DNA of 64,000 nucleotides from JAJUFS01 sp036381175. GTDB lineage: Bacteria > Pseudomonadota > Gammaproteobacteria > Natronospirales > JAJUFS01. The stretch spans positions 1-64,000 of the forward strand of contig DASVDI010000027.1 in NCBI GenBank assembly GCA_036381175.1, given 5' to 3'. Position 1 is the stretch's first letter. Each line of letters opens with the position of its first letter. A program made the position numbers and the translations under genes. A model generated the notes under the pieces. That model did no database searches, was not told the DNA's origin, and worked only from the letters and a program-made list of their open reading frames with translations. Below are positions 11,128 through 19,615 of this stretch, one piece after another.

Positions 11128-11910
11128 TCACGCCGTAAGGCGCGCCTGGTCCTCACGCCGAATCATCTCGCCGGCAAGCGCCAGGTACGACAGTGCGCCG
11201 CGCGAGGTCTTGTCGTGCAACAACGCGGGCAGGCCGAAACTCGGCGCCTCGGCGAGGCGGACGTTGCGCGGAATAACAGTGCGGTAAACCTTGTCGCCGA
11301 AATGCTCGATCAACTGCGCGGAAACTTCCATCGCAAGATTGTTGCGCGGATCGTACATGGTGCGAAGAATGCCGATGATTTCGAGATGCGGGTTGATGGC
11401 ATCGCGAATCTGCTCGACAGTGTTCATCAGCGCGGACAACCCTTCCAGCGCGTAGTACTCGCACTGCATGGGAATCAGCACGCCGTCGGCGGCAGTCAGC
11501 GCGTTGACCGTCAACATGTTCAGCGACGGCGGACAATCGACAAGGATGTAATCGTAATCGAGCTTGAGTTCGACCAGCGCACGCCGCAGTCGCGTCTCGC
11601 GGCCAATCTCATTGATGAGCTTCACTTCCGCGGCGGTGAGATCGGCGTTCGCCGGCAGCACGTCGAAACCGGAATCTTCCACGCGGCACAGCGCATCCTG
11701 CGCGATGCAATCACCAAGCAGCACATCGCAAAGTGTTTTTTCCAACGCGTGCTTGTCGACGCCGCTGCCCATGGTCGCGTTGCCTTGCGGATCCATATCG
11801 ACCAGCAGCACGCGGCGCTTCGTCGCGGCCAGCGATGCAGCGAGGTTGATGGCGGTAGTCGTCTTGCCGACGCCGCCTTTCTGGTTGGTAACTGCGATGA
11901 CTGTGGCCAT
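11128..11910 (-). CDS. parA: chromosome partitioning ATPase ParA (Soj-like)
   Basis: A 260-residue deviant-Walker ATPase that forms the nucleoid gradient along which ParB-parS complexes move. The deviant Walker A motif KGGVGKTT is at residues 11-18, the A' motif is in VDMDPQGNATMGSG, and Walker B is YILVDCPPSLN. The small size and the absence of an N-terminal HTH fit chromosomal (Soj) rather than plasmid type Ia ParA. It lies between rsmG and parB, the conserved arrangement near bacterial origins. Confidence 0.97.
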   Translation of the reverse strand: MATVIAVTNQKGGVGKTTTAINLAASLAATKRRVLLVDMDPQGNATMGSGVDKHALEKTLCDVLLGDCIAQDALCRVEDSGFDVLPANADLTAAEVKLINEIGRETRLRRALVELKLDYDYILVDCPPSLNMLTVNALTAADGVLIPMQCEYYALEGLSALMNTVEQIRDAINPHLEIIGILRTMYDPRNNLAMEVSAQLIEHFGDKVYRTVIPRNVRLAEAPSFGLPALLHDKTSRGALSYLALAGEMIRREDQARLTA

Positions 11911-11949
11911 GATTTGCGGTGGAAGACAGAATAAAAAACTTCTGCCTTC

Positions 11950-12576
11950 TTACTTCTCCCCCGTCAGTTCCATTTCAACAACGTGTCTTTCGGCGTCAAG
12001 GCCCGGTACCTTCAGCGGATGCACGCCGAGTACGCGCACACCCTCGGGCAGCGCCTGCAATTCATCGTGCGGATACGCGCCCTTCATTGCCAGGAAAATT
12101 CCCCCGTCTTTCAGCAAGTGCCGCGTGCTCGTGACGAACTCCCCAAGCGATGCATAAGCGCGGCTGACTACGGTAACAAAGCGCTCCGTGGGGCGGTAGC
12201 CCTCGACGCGCGCCTGTTCCACCGCAACATTTTCAAGCCCCAGTTCACTGGCCGCCTGGCGGCAAAAGCGCGTTTTCTTGCCGTTGCTGTCGATCAGCGT
12301 GATCGCGATTTCCGGGCGCAGCACGGCGAGCACGATTCCCGGCAATCCCGCGCCAGTACCGACATCCGCCAGCCGCCCCGCCTTCACAAACGGCGCGAGT
12401 ACCGCGCTGTCCAGGATGTGGCGCGGCACCATTTCTGCCGGATCACGCACGGCCGTGAGATTGAATGCTTGGTTCCATCGGGCGAGCAGTTCGACGTAGC
12501 GGCGCAAGATCGCATCGTGCCCAGCGAAGCCGAGCACGTGCAGTCCATCGCGAAGCTGGTCGTGCCACTCAGTCAT
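11950..12576 (-). CDS. rsmG: 16S rRNA (guanine527-N7)-methyltransferase RsmG
   Basis: A 208-residue SAM-dependent enzyme that methylates G527 of 16S rRNA. The central motif is VGTGAGLPGIVLAVLRPE, the SAM-binding loop, preceded by the signature WNQAFNLTAVRDPAEMVPRHILDS. The ATG at 12576 (MTEWHDQLRDG) gives the usual length; an upstream in-frame ATG at 12612 would add 12 residues unlike the family. It is 39 nt upstream of parA. Its usual partner mnmG is about 32 kb away here. Confidence 0.95.
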   Translation of the reverse strand: MTEWHDQLRDGLHVLGFAGHDAILRRYVELLARWNQAFNLTAVRDPAEMVPRHILDSAVLAPFVKAGRLADVGTGAGLPGIVLAVLRPEIAITLIDSNGKKTRFCRQAASELGLENVAVEQARVEGYRPTERFVTVVSRAYASLGEFVTSTRHLLKDGGIFLAMKGAYPHDELQALPEGVRVLGVHPLKVPGLDAERHVVEMELTGEK

Positions 12577-12636
12577 GAAGCCACCCGAAAAAGGGCGGCA
12601 AGTATAAGGCATGGATGGCGGAAAAAACGCCGCGTG

Positions 12637-14418
12637 TTACTCGGAAAGATCGAGTGGTGGCGTGACGCGCAGCACTTCCTCGGCAGTGGTCAAACCTTCC
12701 GCGACTTTTTGCGCACCGCGCAGGCGCAGCGTACGCAAGCCGGATTTCAGCGCGGTCTTGCGAATGGCGCCGAGGGATGCGTTCGAGGCGATGAGTTCTT
12801 TCAATTCCGGCGAGATGCGCAGCATTTCATAAACACCCACGCGGCCGCGAAAACCCGTGTTGCGGCATTCCAGGCAGCCAACCGGCCCGTACGCCGTCTC
12901 GGGCTTGCGAACGCGCCAGCCTTTCGTCAGCGCATCCCATTCGGCATCGGTAACCTCGGCCGGCTGCTTGCAGGTCGGGCACAAGGTTCTGAGCAGGCGC
13001 TGCGCGGTGATGCCGAGCAGCGAGGAATGCAGCAAATAACCGGGCACGCCGAGATCCTGCAGGCGCGTGAGCGACGATGGCGCGTCGTTGGTGTGCAGGG
13101 TCGAGAGCACGAGGTGACCGGTAAGCGCGGCCTGGATCGCCATGTCGGCGGTTTCCTGGTCGCGAATCTCGCCGATCATGATGATGTCCGGATCCTGCCT
13201 TAACAAGGTGCGCACGCCGTCGGCAAAGCCGAGATCGATGGCGTGATTGGCCTGCATCTGGTTGAAGGACGATTCCACCAGCTCGATGGGATCCTCGATC
13301 GTGCAGACGTTCACCTCCGGCGTCGCGAGGCGTTTCAGCGTGGAATACAGCGTCGTGGTCTTGCCGGAGCCGGTCGGGCCCGTGACCAGAACGATGCCGT
13401 GCGGCTGCGTGGTCATCTCCTGCCAGAGCGCCTCGTCGGCGGGATCGAAACCGAGATCGCGGAAATTCTTCAACAGCACTTCCGGATCGAAAATGCGCAT
13501 CACCAGCTTTTCGCCGAAGGCGGTCGGCATGGTGGAAAGGCGCATCTCGATTTCCTGGCCGTCCGTGTTGCGCGTCTTGATGCGCCCGTCCTGCGGACGG
13601 CGTTTCTCGGCGATGTCCATGCGCCCGAGAATCTTCAGCCGGCTGGTGACAGGCGCGAGCACGGTGTTCGGCAGCTGGTAAACCGTGTGCAAAACACCGT
13701 CGATGCGGAAACGAATGTTGCCGGCGTCACGGCGCGGCTCGACGTGGATATCCGAGGCGCGCTGCTCGAAGGCGTATTGCAGCAGCCAGTCCACCACCGA
13801 GACGACGTGCTGGTCGTTCGCGTCCAGCTTGCCCGCGCGGCCCAGCTCCATGAGCTGTTCGAGACTTTGCATGCCGCCGCGTTCGCGCCCGCCCTGCTGG
13901 CGTTCCGCGCCGAACACGGACTTCGCCATCGCGTAGAACTCGACCAGGTAGCGGGAAATGTCCTCAGGATTCGCGATCACGCGCCGGAAGGGTTTCCGCT
14001 GGATATGCGACAGCTCGCGCTCCCACTCACGGAGATACGGCTGCGCGGTCGCAACGACAATTTCCTTGTCGGTGACCGCAACCGGCAGCGCCTGGAAACG
14101 ATCCGCGTACGCGTAAGGCATCACTTCGGTGACGCGAGCGACATCGACTTTCAGCGGATCGATCTGGAAATACTCAAGCTCAAGATGCGCGGCGAGGAGA
14201 CGGCCGAGGCGGTCGATATCCAGCGTCTGCTGCGGATCTTTAGCGTTCTTCCAGTTGCGTTCAGCAATCACGTTCAGCGGATGGCGATCCTTGAAACCGC
14301 CGGCTTTCGACAGCGTGCGCAACAACTGATCCTGCTCGGCGGTAATCACGCCATCGGCAGTCAGCCAGTCGAGCAGTTCGGTCAATGTGAGACGGTGTTC
14401 TTTCACGGCTGTGTGCAT
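12637..14418 (-). CDS. GspE/PilB-family secretion ATPase, orphan
   Basis: A 593-residue cytoplasmic hexameric ATPase of the type II secretion / type IV pilus family. The N-terminal ~170 residues look like a MshEN/GspE-N domain. The C-terminal motor has Walker A GPTGSGKT (residues 347-354), an Asp box around TIEDPIE, Walker B IIMIGEIRDQETAD and the His box STLHTNDAP. A zinc-binding CPTC ... CLEC pair is present. The start is the ATG at 14418 (MHTAVKEHR) because GGGAGG lies 7 nt upstream; the longer frame from 14457 lacks one. No inner-membrane platform, pilin, prepilin peptidase or secretin gene is nearby, so the machine it powers cannot be told from this window. Confidence 0.9.
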   Translation of the reverse strand: MHTAVKEHRLTLTELLDWLTADGVITAEQDQLLRTLSKAGGFKDRHPLNVIAERNWKNAKDPQQTLDIDRLGRLLAAHLELEYFQIDPLKVDVARVTEVMPYAYADRFQALPVAVTDKEIVVATAQPYLREWERELSHIQRKPFRRVIANPEDISRYLVEFYAMAKSVFGAERQQGGRERGGMQSLEQLMELGRAGKLDANDQHVVSVVDWLLQYAFEQRASDIHVEPRRDAGNIRFRIDGVLHTVYQLPNTVLAPVTSRLKILGRMDIAEKRRPQDGRIKTRNTDGQEIEMRLSTMPTAFGEKLVMRIFDPEVLLKNFRDLGFDPADEALWQEMTTQPHGIVLVTGPTGSGKTTTLYSTLKRLATPEVNVCTIEDPIELVESSFNQMQANHAIDLGFADGVRTLLRQDPDIIMIGEIRDQETADMAIQAALTGHLVLSTLHTNDAPSSLTRLQDLGVPGYLLHSSLLGITAQRLLRTLCPTCKQPAEVTDAEWDALTKGWRVRKPETAYGPVGCLECRNTGFRGRVGVYEMLRISPELKELIASNASLGAIRKTALKSGLRTLRLRGAQKVAEGLTTAEEVLRVTPPLDLSE

Positions 14419-14491
14419 CGCGGCCTCCCTGCCGGCGTCCTTGAGGAATTGCCGCAAGTTAGCAGGCGGGGGGGAAGAATTCGAGTGCTGC

Positions 14492-16042
14492 TTATTCCTC
14501 GAGTTCCAGGCGATGCAGGTCAGGCTCGTCTACAGGGGTAACCTTGACCGCGTGATGATTCGTATCCGCGATGAACAACTTGCCGGCCGCGTAATCCAGG
14601 CCGCCCGGTTCGAACAATTTTCCTTCGCCGCCCGTCAGTGTTTTTGACGTTCTCGTTTCCGGATCGATGACCTTGATCTTGTCGTTGTAGGTGTCGGCGA
14701 CATACAACTTGCCGTTCGCATAAGTCACACCCAGCGGATGTTGCAGGCGGACTTCATCGCCTTTGCCGTCCAGGTCGCCGAAATCGAACAGCCCGGTGCC
14801 GACGATGGTTTCGACCTCATTTGTTTCGAAATCCACGTAACGGATTGCGCTCGCTTCCGAATCCGCGAAATACAGGCGTTCGCCATCGGTCGCGAGTCCG
14901 CTCGGCTGGTTGAGTGCGGCCTCAAGACGTGGACCATCAATCAGCGCTTCGCGGCGCGTGCCGGCGAAGACGTTCAATCGCGCCGACTCCGGATCATAAG
15001 TCCAGAGTTGATGCTGTCCCGCCATCGCGATGTAGAGCAGGCCGTCGTGCCAGAGCACATCCCAAGGCGTGTTGAGCGGCGTGCCGACGGCTGCGTACGA
15101 ATCACGGCGCATATAAACCTGATCGCCGGTACCGGCGACGGTTTGCACGGTTTCGTTTTCAAGGTCGATACGGCGAATGGCGTTGTTGCGCGTGTCGGCA
15201 ACGTAGAGCGTGTTGTCGTCAGCGAGCGTGAGCCCTTGTGGCTGGTGGAATTGCGCGGTTTCGAAGTTTCCGTCGCGCAAGCCGGCCTCACCACTGCCGA
15301 TGATGTTCAGCACCTTGCCGTCAAAATTCGTGACGACGATGCGGTGATGGTTCGAATCGGCGATGAACAGGCGCTTGGATTCCGCATCCGCAAGAATCTT
15401 GCCGGGAAATTTCAAAAACGTGTCAGGCATGTCCGCGAGCGCGGGTTCGAGCGCAAGCGGGGCGCGATCGATCTCGCCTTCAAACTCTTCGACGAGCTGG
15501 CCGATCGCCTTGTCCAGCAATTCGTAATGTCCTTCACCCGCCACCTTGCCGACGACGTTGCCCGCGGGATCAATCAGCACCAGTGTCGGCCACGCATTTG
15601 CGCCATAGGCGTTCCAGATTTCGAAGTTCTTGTCGTTCACGATCGGCTCGATGCGCTCGTAGCGCTGCGCGATGCGACGAATGCGACGCGTGTCGCCTTC
15701 GGATTCGAATTTCGCGGAATGCACGCCGATCACAACGAGCGCGTTGCCGTATTTTTCTTCGAGCCGCTTGAGATCAGGAATGATGTGAAAGCAGTTGATG
15801 CAACCGTAAGTCCAGAAATCCAGCAGCACGACTTTGCCGCGAAGATCTTCAAGCGTGAGCGCGTCGCCACCAGTGTTGATCCAGTCCAGGCCTTTCGGAA
15901 ATTCCGGCGCGTCGTACGTTCCCGCAATCGACGGCATGGCACTCGCCACTTTCAGCGCGCCGCCGGACTCCCACCAGCGAACGCCAATGACGACGCTCGC
16001 CACAGCGATGACGATCAGGACATTGATCAAGCGGCGATTCAT
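14492..16042 (-). CDS. membrane-anchored thioredoxin-like / NHL beta-propeller protein (NHLRC2-like)
   Basis: A 516-residue protein with an N-terminal signal-anchor (INVLIVIAVASVVIGV), a thioredoxin-like domain with a CINC motif (Cys81, Cys84 in YGCINCFH), and about six NHL repeats (patterns such as LFIADSNHHRIVV and LYVADTRNNAIRRID). The order thioredoxin then NHL propeller matches the NHLRC2 family. Export to the periplasm with a redox or scaffolding role is inference. The start at 16042 is chosen because GGGAGA lies 8 nt upstream; upstream in-frame ATGs at 16075 and 16060 lack one. It is divergent from the large sensor gene, with a 168-nt shared promoter region. Confidence 0.85.
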   Translation of the reverse strand: MNRRLINVLIVIAVASVVIGVRWWESGGALKVASAMPSIAGTYDAPEFPKGLDWINTGGDALTLEDLRGKVVLLDFWTYGCINCFHIIPDLKRLEEKYGNALVVIGVHSAKFESEGDTRRIRRIAQRYERIEPIVNDKNFEIWNAYGANAWPTLVLIDPAGNVVGKVAGEGHYELLDKAIGQLVEEFEGEIDRAPLALEPALADMPDTFLKFPGKILADAESKRLFIADSNHHRIVVTNFDGKVLNIIGSGEAGLRDGNFETAQFHQPQGLTLADDNTLYVADTRNNAIRRIDLENETVQTVAGTGDQVYMRRDSYAAVGTPLNTPWDVLWHDGLLYIAMAGQHQLWTYDPESARLNVFAGTRREALIDGPRLEAALNQPSGLATDGERLYFADSEASAIRYVDFETNEVETIVGTGLFDFGDLDGKGDEVRLQHPLGVTYANGKLYVADTYNDKIKVIDPETRTSKTLTGGEGKLFEPGGLDYAAGKLFIADTNHHAVKVTPVDEPDLHRLELEE

Positions 16043-16210
16043 GCGTGTTCTCCCGGACATTGATGATTCGACCATGATTTGGCACCAAAAATTTCGCCTG
16101 CAAGCCGAATCTCTGCTTGTACACCGTTACGAATACGAAGTCTCAGCAGGGCGCTTTTTTCCATAAATCGCCGAGAATCACCGGATCAAGAACACGCCGG
16201 AAACCTCAAA

Positions 16211-19200
16211 ATGCTTTTTCGCACTCTCACCACTGCATTCCTGGCTGCGGCAATGCTGCTGCTTTCTCCTCCCGCCATGGCGAATACCGAATCCGGACTG
16301 GTGGCGCGCCTCGCGTACCTCGACGTGGAGGCGGGGCTCGACGGTGACCTGGTTCTCGCGATGGTGCAGGATGAGAACGGTTTCGTGTGGATCGGCACGA
16401 ACAACGGGCTGGATCGCTACGACGGCAGCCGGATCGAAAGTTTTCAGGGCGACGCGAATTCGCCCGGAATGCTGCGCTCGCAAACGATCGCGGCGCTGCT
16501 GATCGACAGCACCGGACGCTTGTGGATCGGCACCTGGGGCGGCGGCGTGTACCGTCATGAATCCGAAACCGGCACGTTTTCTTCCTTCCGTCACGATTCC
16601 GCGAACACGCGCAGCATCCAGAGTGATTTCGTGGATTCGTTAAGCGAGCTTGCCGACGGACGCATTGTCATCGGTACGCAAGCGGGGATTGATCTACTCG
16701 ATCCTGCAACGGGCCGGATCGAACGCCTTTTGTTGGCACCGGAACATGCGGATGTGCAGGGCGATCTGCGCGTGCGGCATTTGCTCGTTGATGCACGCGG
16801 CACCTTGTGGATCGCAACGCGGCGGGGACTGTTCTACAAGAATTCCGGTGATTCCCGGATTCATGCTTACCGGTCGCCGGATGCTGCATCGAATACGGTG
16901 CTGGGCGAGAACATTTACACGCTGGTCGAAGACGACGCGCACGCGCTGTTGCTGGGCACAAGCGATGGCGTCTGGAAACTGTCGGCAGACGGCATGCTGT
17001 CTGTGTACACACCGGCGGGCGTTGATCCTGGAAAGCTGCGCGGCAGCCGTATCAGCGCAATGACGCGAACGCGCGCGGGCGATCTTCTGATCGGCACGCT
17101 CGAACACGGCGCTCTTTTTGAACAACGCGGACGCGGCGTTACGCGCCTGTTCAGCCAGGCGCCTTCCGCGCCCTACGGCGTGCGTGACAACCAGATCGCT
17201 TCGTTATTGGAAACGACCGATGGCTCACTGTGGTTCGGCACGCTTAGCCGTGGAATCAGCCACACCAGTTCGTTGAGCCTCGCTCTTGAGCACTACATCG
17301 CGGTTCCTGGATTCCCGGATGCGTTGCAAGACAGCCGGCTGACGCACTTGCTTGTTCGTGGTGACGCGGTCTGGCTGGGTACGGAATCGGGTCTCGTGCA
17401 GTTTGACCCCAACGCGCGCCGCTTCACGGCGATTTCCGAAAGCAACGGCTGGGCGCTGCCCGCGGACCTGGAAGCAGTCCATGTTCTCGCGCACGCTCGC
17501 GACGGCTTGTGGATCATCGGGGATACGGGACGCAGCGTCATCTATCGTGCGGACATCGAAAGAAAAATCATCCACCGCGTGCCGATAACCGGCGCAGACG
17601 GAAAACCCGTCGACAGCTTTCTCAACGATGTGCTTGAAGACGCAAATGGCGATCTCTGGCTTTCCTGGTACGAGTCGAAGATCGGCCGGCTGGATGCGGA
17701 AACGGGACAGTTTCGGTTGTTTGAAATCGTTGATCCCGACAACGGCGAGCCGCTGCTGTGGCCCCGCCTCGCCCGGCATCCGCATCACGGCATCGCCGTT
17801 GTGACCTACGAGGGGGCGTTGGTGCTTGATGAAGATGGAACGCTTCGCTGGCTTTTCAAATCCGGCATCGACGACCCGTTGAACAGCGTTCTTTTTGACG
17901 GCGAAGGCGGTTACCGGGTTGGCGCGGATTCCGGTGCGTACCGGTATTCCGCGAACGGCGAGCTCAAGGAAACACTGACGCGCGAGGACGGCTTGCCGGA
18001 GACGACGGTGCTTGATATTTCCGTTGATCCCGAAGGGCGCACGTGGTTTCTCACGCACCGGGGTTTGGCGGTTCGCGATGCACAGCGTGACGCAATGCAT
18101 GTCTTGCGTGCGCGCGACGGCCTGCAGTCCGATATTTATACCGGCCTCGGGTTTCTGCCGGACGGCCGCGTCGTTTCAGGTGGCCCCAACGGTCTGAACG
18201 TCTTTGATTACCCGGCAATCGTCGCCGCGAGCGGGCCTGCGGCACTGCAAGCCACGTCCATTGACGTGTTCACGGGCGAAGGCGAACGAACGGCGCTTCC
18301 ATTGAGCACGAAAACCATCGTCTTGCAGCCGGAGCAGGATCACCTGCGCGTGCAATTCTCGCTGATGGATTTCTCCGACCCGAAACGCAATCGTTACGAG
18401 TATCGCGTGCTGGGCTCGAACGACAACTGGACGTCCATCGACAACACAGCGCGAATGATGCTCCAGCAGATCGAACCGGGCGAGTTCACGCTGGAGATTC
18501 GCGCTTACGGGCCGCGTGGCATTCCTTCTTCAAACACCCTTTCTCTTGGCATCGATTCGCGACCGCACTGGTATGAATCCATCGGCGCAAAAATCGGCTA
18601 CGGCGTGATTGCGCTCCTTCCTTTTCTCTTGCTCGCGTGGCTGGGTTTGCGCAACGCGCGCACGAAATCGACACTGGAAGCGGAGGTCAACCGCCGCCGG
18701 CTGCTTGAGGATATTTATGAATTCGCGCGATCCGTGATACGGGCGGAATCCTGTGAACACGTCGCGACGACATGCCTGCAACGTTTTGGTGAACTGGTGG
18801 CCTTCGATCAGGGCGCGATGTATTTCCGTAACGGCGAGCGACTCGTATTTGCGGGCACGCTCGGTGTCACCGACAAGCAGCGAACGTGGCTTGAAATGCT
18901 GCCCCCGTCGAAACCCCGCCTGATGGCGAAAATCGCGTTCGCCGAGGAGGCGATTGCATTCCGCAACATCGAAATCGATCCTGAAGGTGCGCCAATGGGC
19001 ATTGCCGCAAACTGGATCGGCGTATCCGCAACAGGCCGTGATGGTACGGTAGCCTTGCTGTTGCTTGGCCGTCTCGCCGCGTGGAGCGACGAGGAGTGCG
19101 GCCTCGTCAACGGCGTTTTCCGGCAAGCGATGCACGGCTACCAGGCGTCGACGTTGAAACATTCGCAACTGGATACCTTGTACAACGACGAGGCGACGGG

Positions 19201-19615
19201 CCTGCCATCACGCAACGCGTTCCTCGTCGCGGCCGCGCACCGGCGCCGGACAAGCCCGGCAGCGATGTTCTTGCTGACAATCCACATCCGTCTGCCGTGG
19301 ATCGGTACAGCTCGATCCGAGAATGCTGCGGAACGCCTGACGTTTGCGCGTATCGGACAACGCATCCTCATGCAACTGCATGGGGATGACATTGCAGGAC
19401 GCCTGGACGAGGGGCGTTTCGCGGTGTTGCTGCCGGGACCATCCAGGGCAGACGCGGAGCATCTTGCCAGCTACCTTGCGGGCAGCCTCGTGGGTATCGA
19501 GTGGCTGTCCAGCGGCGAAATGCTCGACGCGACCGTGGAGGTCCGCGAACTGCACGACGAGGCCGGGCTATATGCCGGCCTCGCCGCTACGGAAGGTGCC
19601 GTTGACGCGCGATGA
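16211..19615 (+). CDS. two-component-regulator-propeller sensor with GAF-like and degenerate GGDEF domains
   Basis: A 1134-residue exported sensor. It has a signal peptide (MLFRTLTTAFLAAAMLLLSPPAMA), then two seven-bladed Reg_prop-type propellers built from repeats such as GFVWIGTNNGLDRYDG and GRLWIGTWGGGVYRHE, a Y_Y_Y domain near residues 705-780 and one transmembrane helix near 796-815. A GAF-like domain spans about 830-975 and a GGDEF-like fold about 990-1130. The fold keeps DEATGLPSRNAF but the active-site GGDEF is DEGRF (about 1066-1070) and the inhibitory RxxD is absent, so diguanylate cyclase activity is unlikely. The ATG at 16211 begins a clean signal peptide; frames starting earlier do not. 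Its 3' end overlaps the convergent GGDEF-EAL gene by 48 nt. Confidence 0.88.
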   Translation: MLFRTLTTAFLAAAMLLLSPPAMANTESGLVARLAYLDVEAGLDGDLVLAMVQDENGFVWIGTNNGLDRYDGSRIESFQGDANSPGMLRSQTIAALLIDSTGRLWIGTWGGGVYRHESETGTFSSFRHDSANTRSIQSDFVDSLSELADGRIVIGTQAGIDLLDPATGRIERLLLAPEHADVQGDLRVRHLLVDARGTLWIATRRGLFYKNSGDSRIHAYRSPDAASNTVLGENIYTLVEDDAHALLLGTSDGVWKLSADGMLSVYTPAGVDPGKLRGSRISAMTRTRAGDLLIGTLEHGALFEQRGRGVTRLFSQAPSAPYGVRDNQIASLLETTDGSLWFGTLSRGISHTSSLSLALEHYIAVPGFPDALQDSRLTHLLVRGDAVWLGTESGLVQFDPNARRFTAISESNGWALPADLEAVHVLAHARDGLWIIGDTGRSVIYRADIERKIIHRVPITGADGKPVDSFLNDVLEDANGDLWLSWYESKIGRLDAETGQFRLFEIVDPDNGEPLLWPRLARHPHHGIAVVTYEGALVLDEDGTLRWLFKSGIDDPLNSVLFDGEGGYRVGADSGAYRYSANGELKETLTREDGLPETTVLDISVDPEGRTWFLTHRGLAVRDAQRDAMHVLRARDGLQSDIYTGLGFLPDGRVVSGGPNGLNVFDYPAIVAASGPAALQATSIDVFTGEGERTALPLSTKTIVLQPEQDHLRVQFSLMDFSDPKRNRYEYRVLGSNDNWTSIDNTARMMLQQIEPGEFTLEIRAYGPRGIPSSNTLSLGIDSRPHWYESIGAKIGYGVIALLPFLLLAWLGLRNARTKSTLEAEVNRRRLLEDIYEFARSVIRAESCEHVATTCLQRFGELVAFDQGAMYFRNGERLVFAGTLGVTDKQRTWLEMLPPSKPRLMAKIAFAEEAIAFRNIEIDPEGAPMGIAANWIGVSATGRDGTVALLLLGRLAAWSDEECGLVNGVFRQAMHGYQASTLKHSQLDTLYNDEATGLPSRNAFLVAAAHRRRTSPAAMFLLTIHIRLPWIGTARSENAAERLTFARIGQRILMQLHGDDIAGRLDEGRFAVLLPGPSRADAEHLASYLAGSLVGIEWLSSGEMLDATVEVRELHDEAGLYAGLAATEGAVDAR

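Noticed and set aside
10540..11934. 464-codon plus-strand open frame
   Set aside because: Antisense to parB and parA; shadow frame.
13243..14541. 432-codon plus-strand open frame
   Set aside because: Antisense to the GspE/PilB-type gene; shadow frame.
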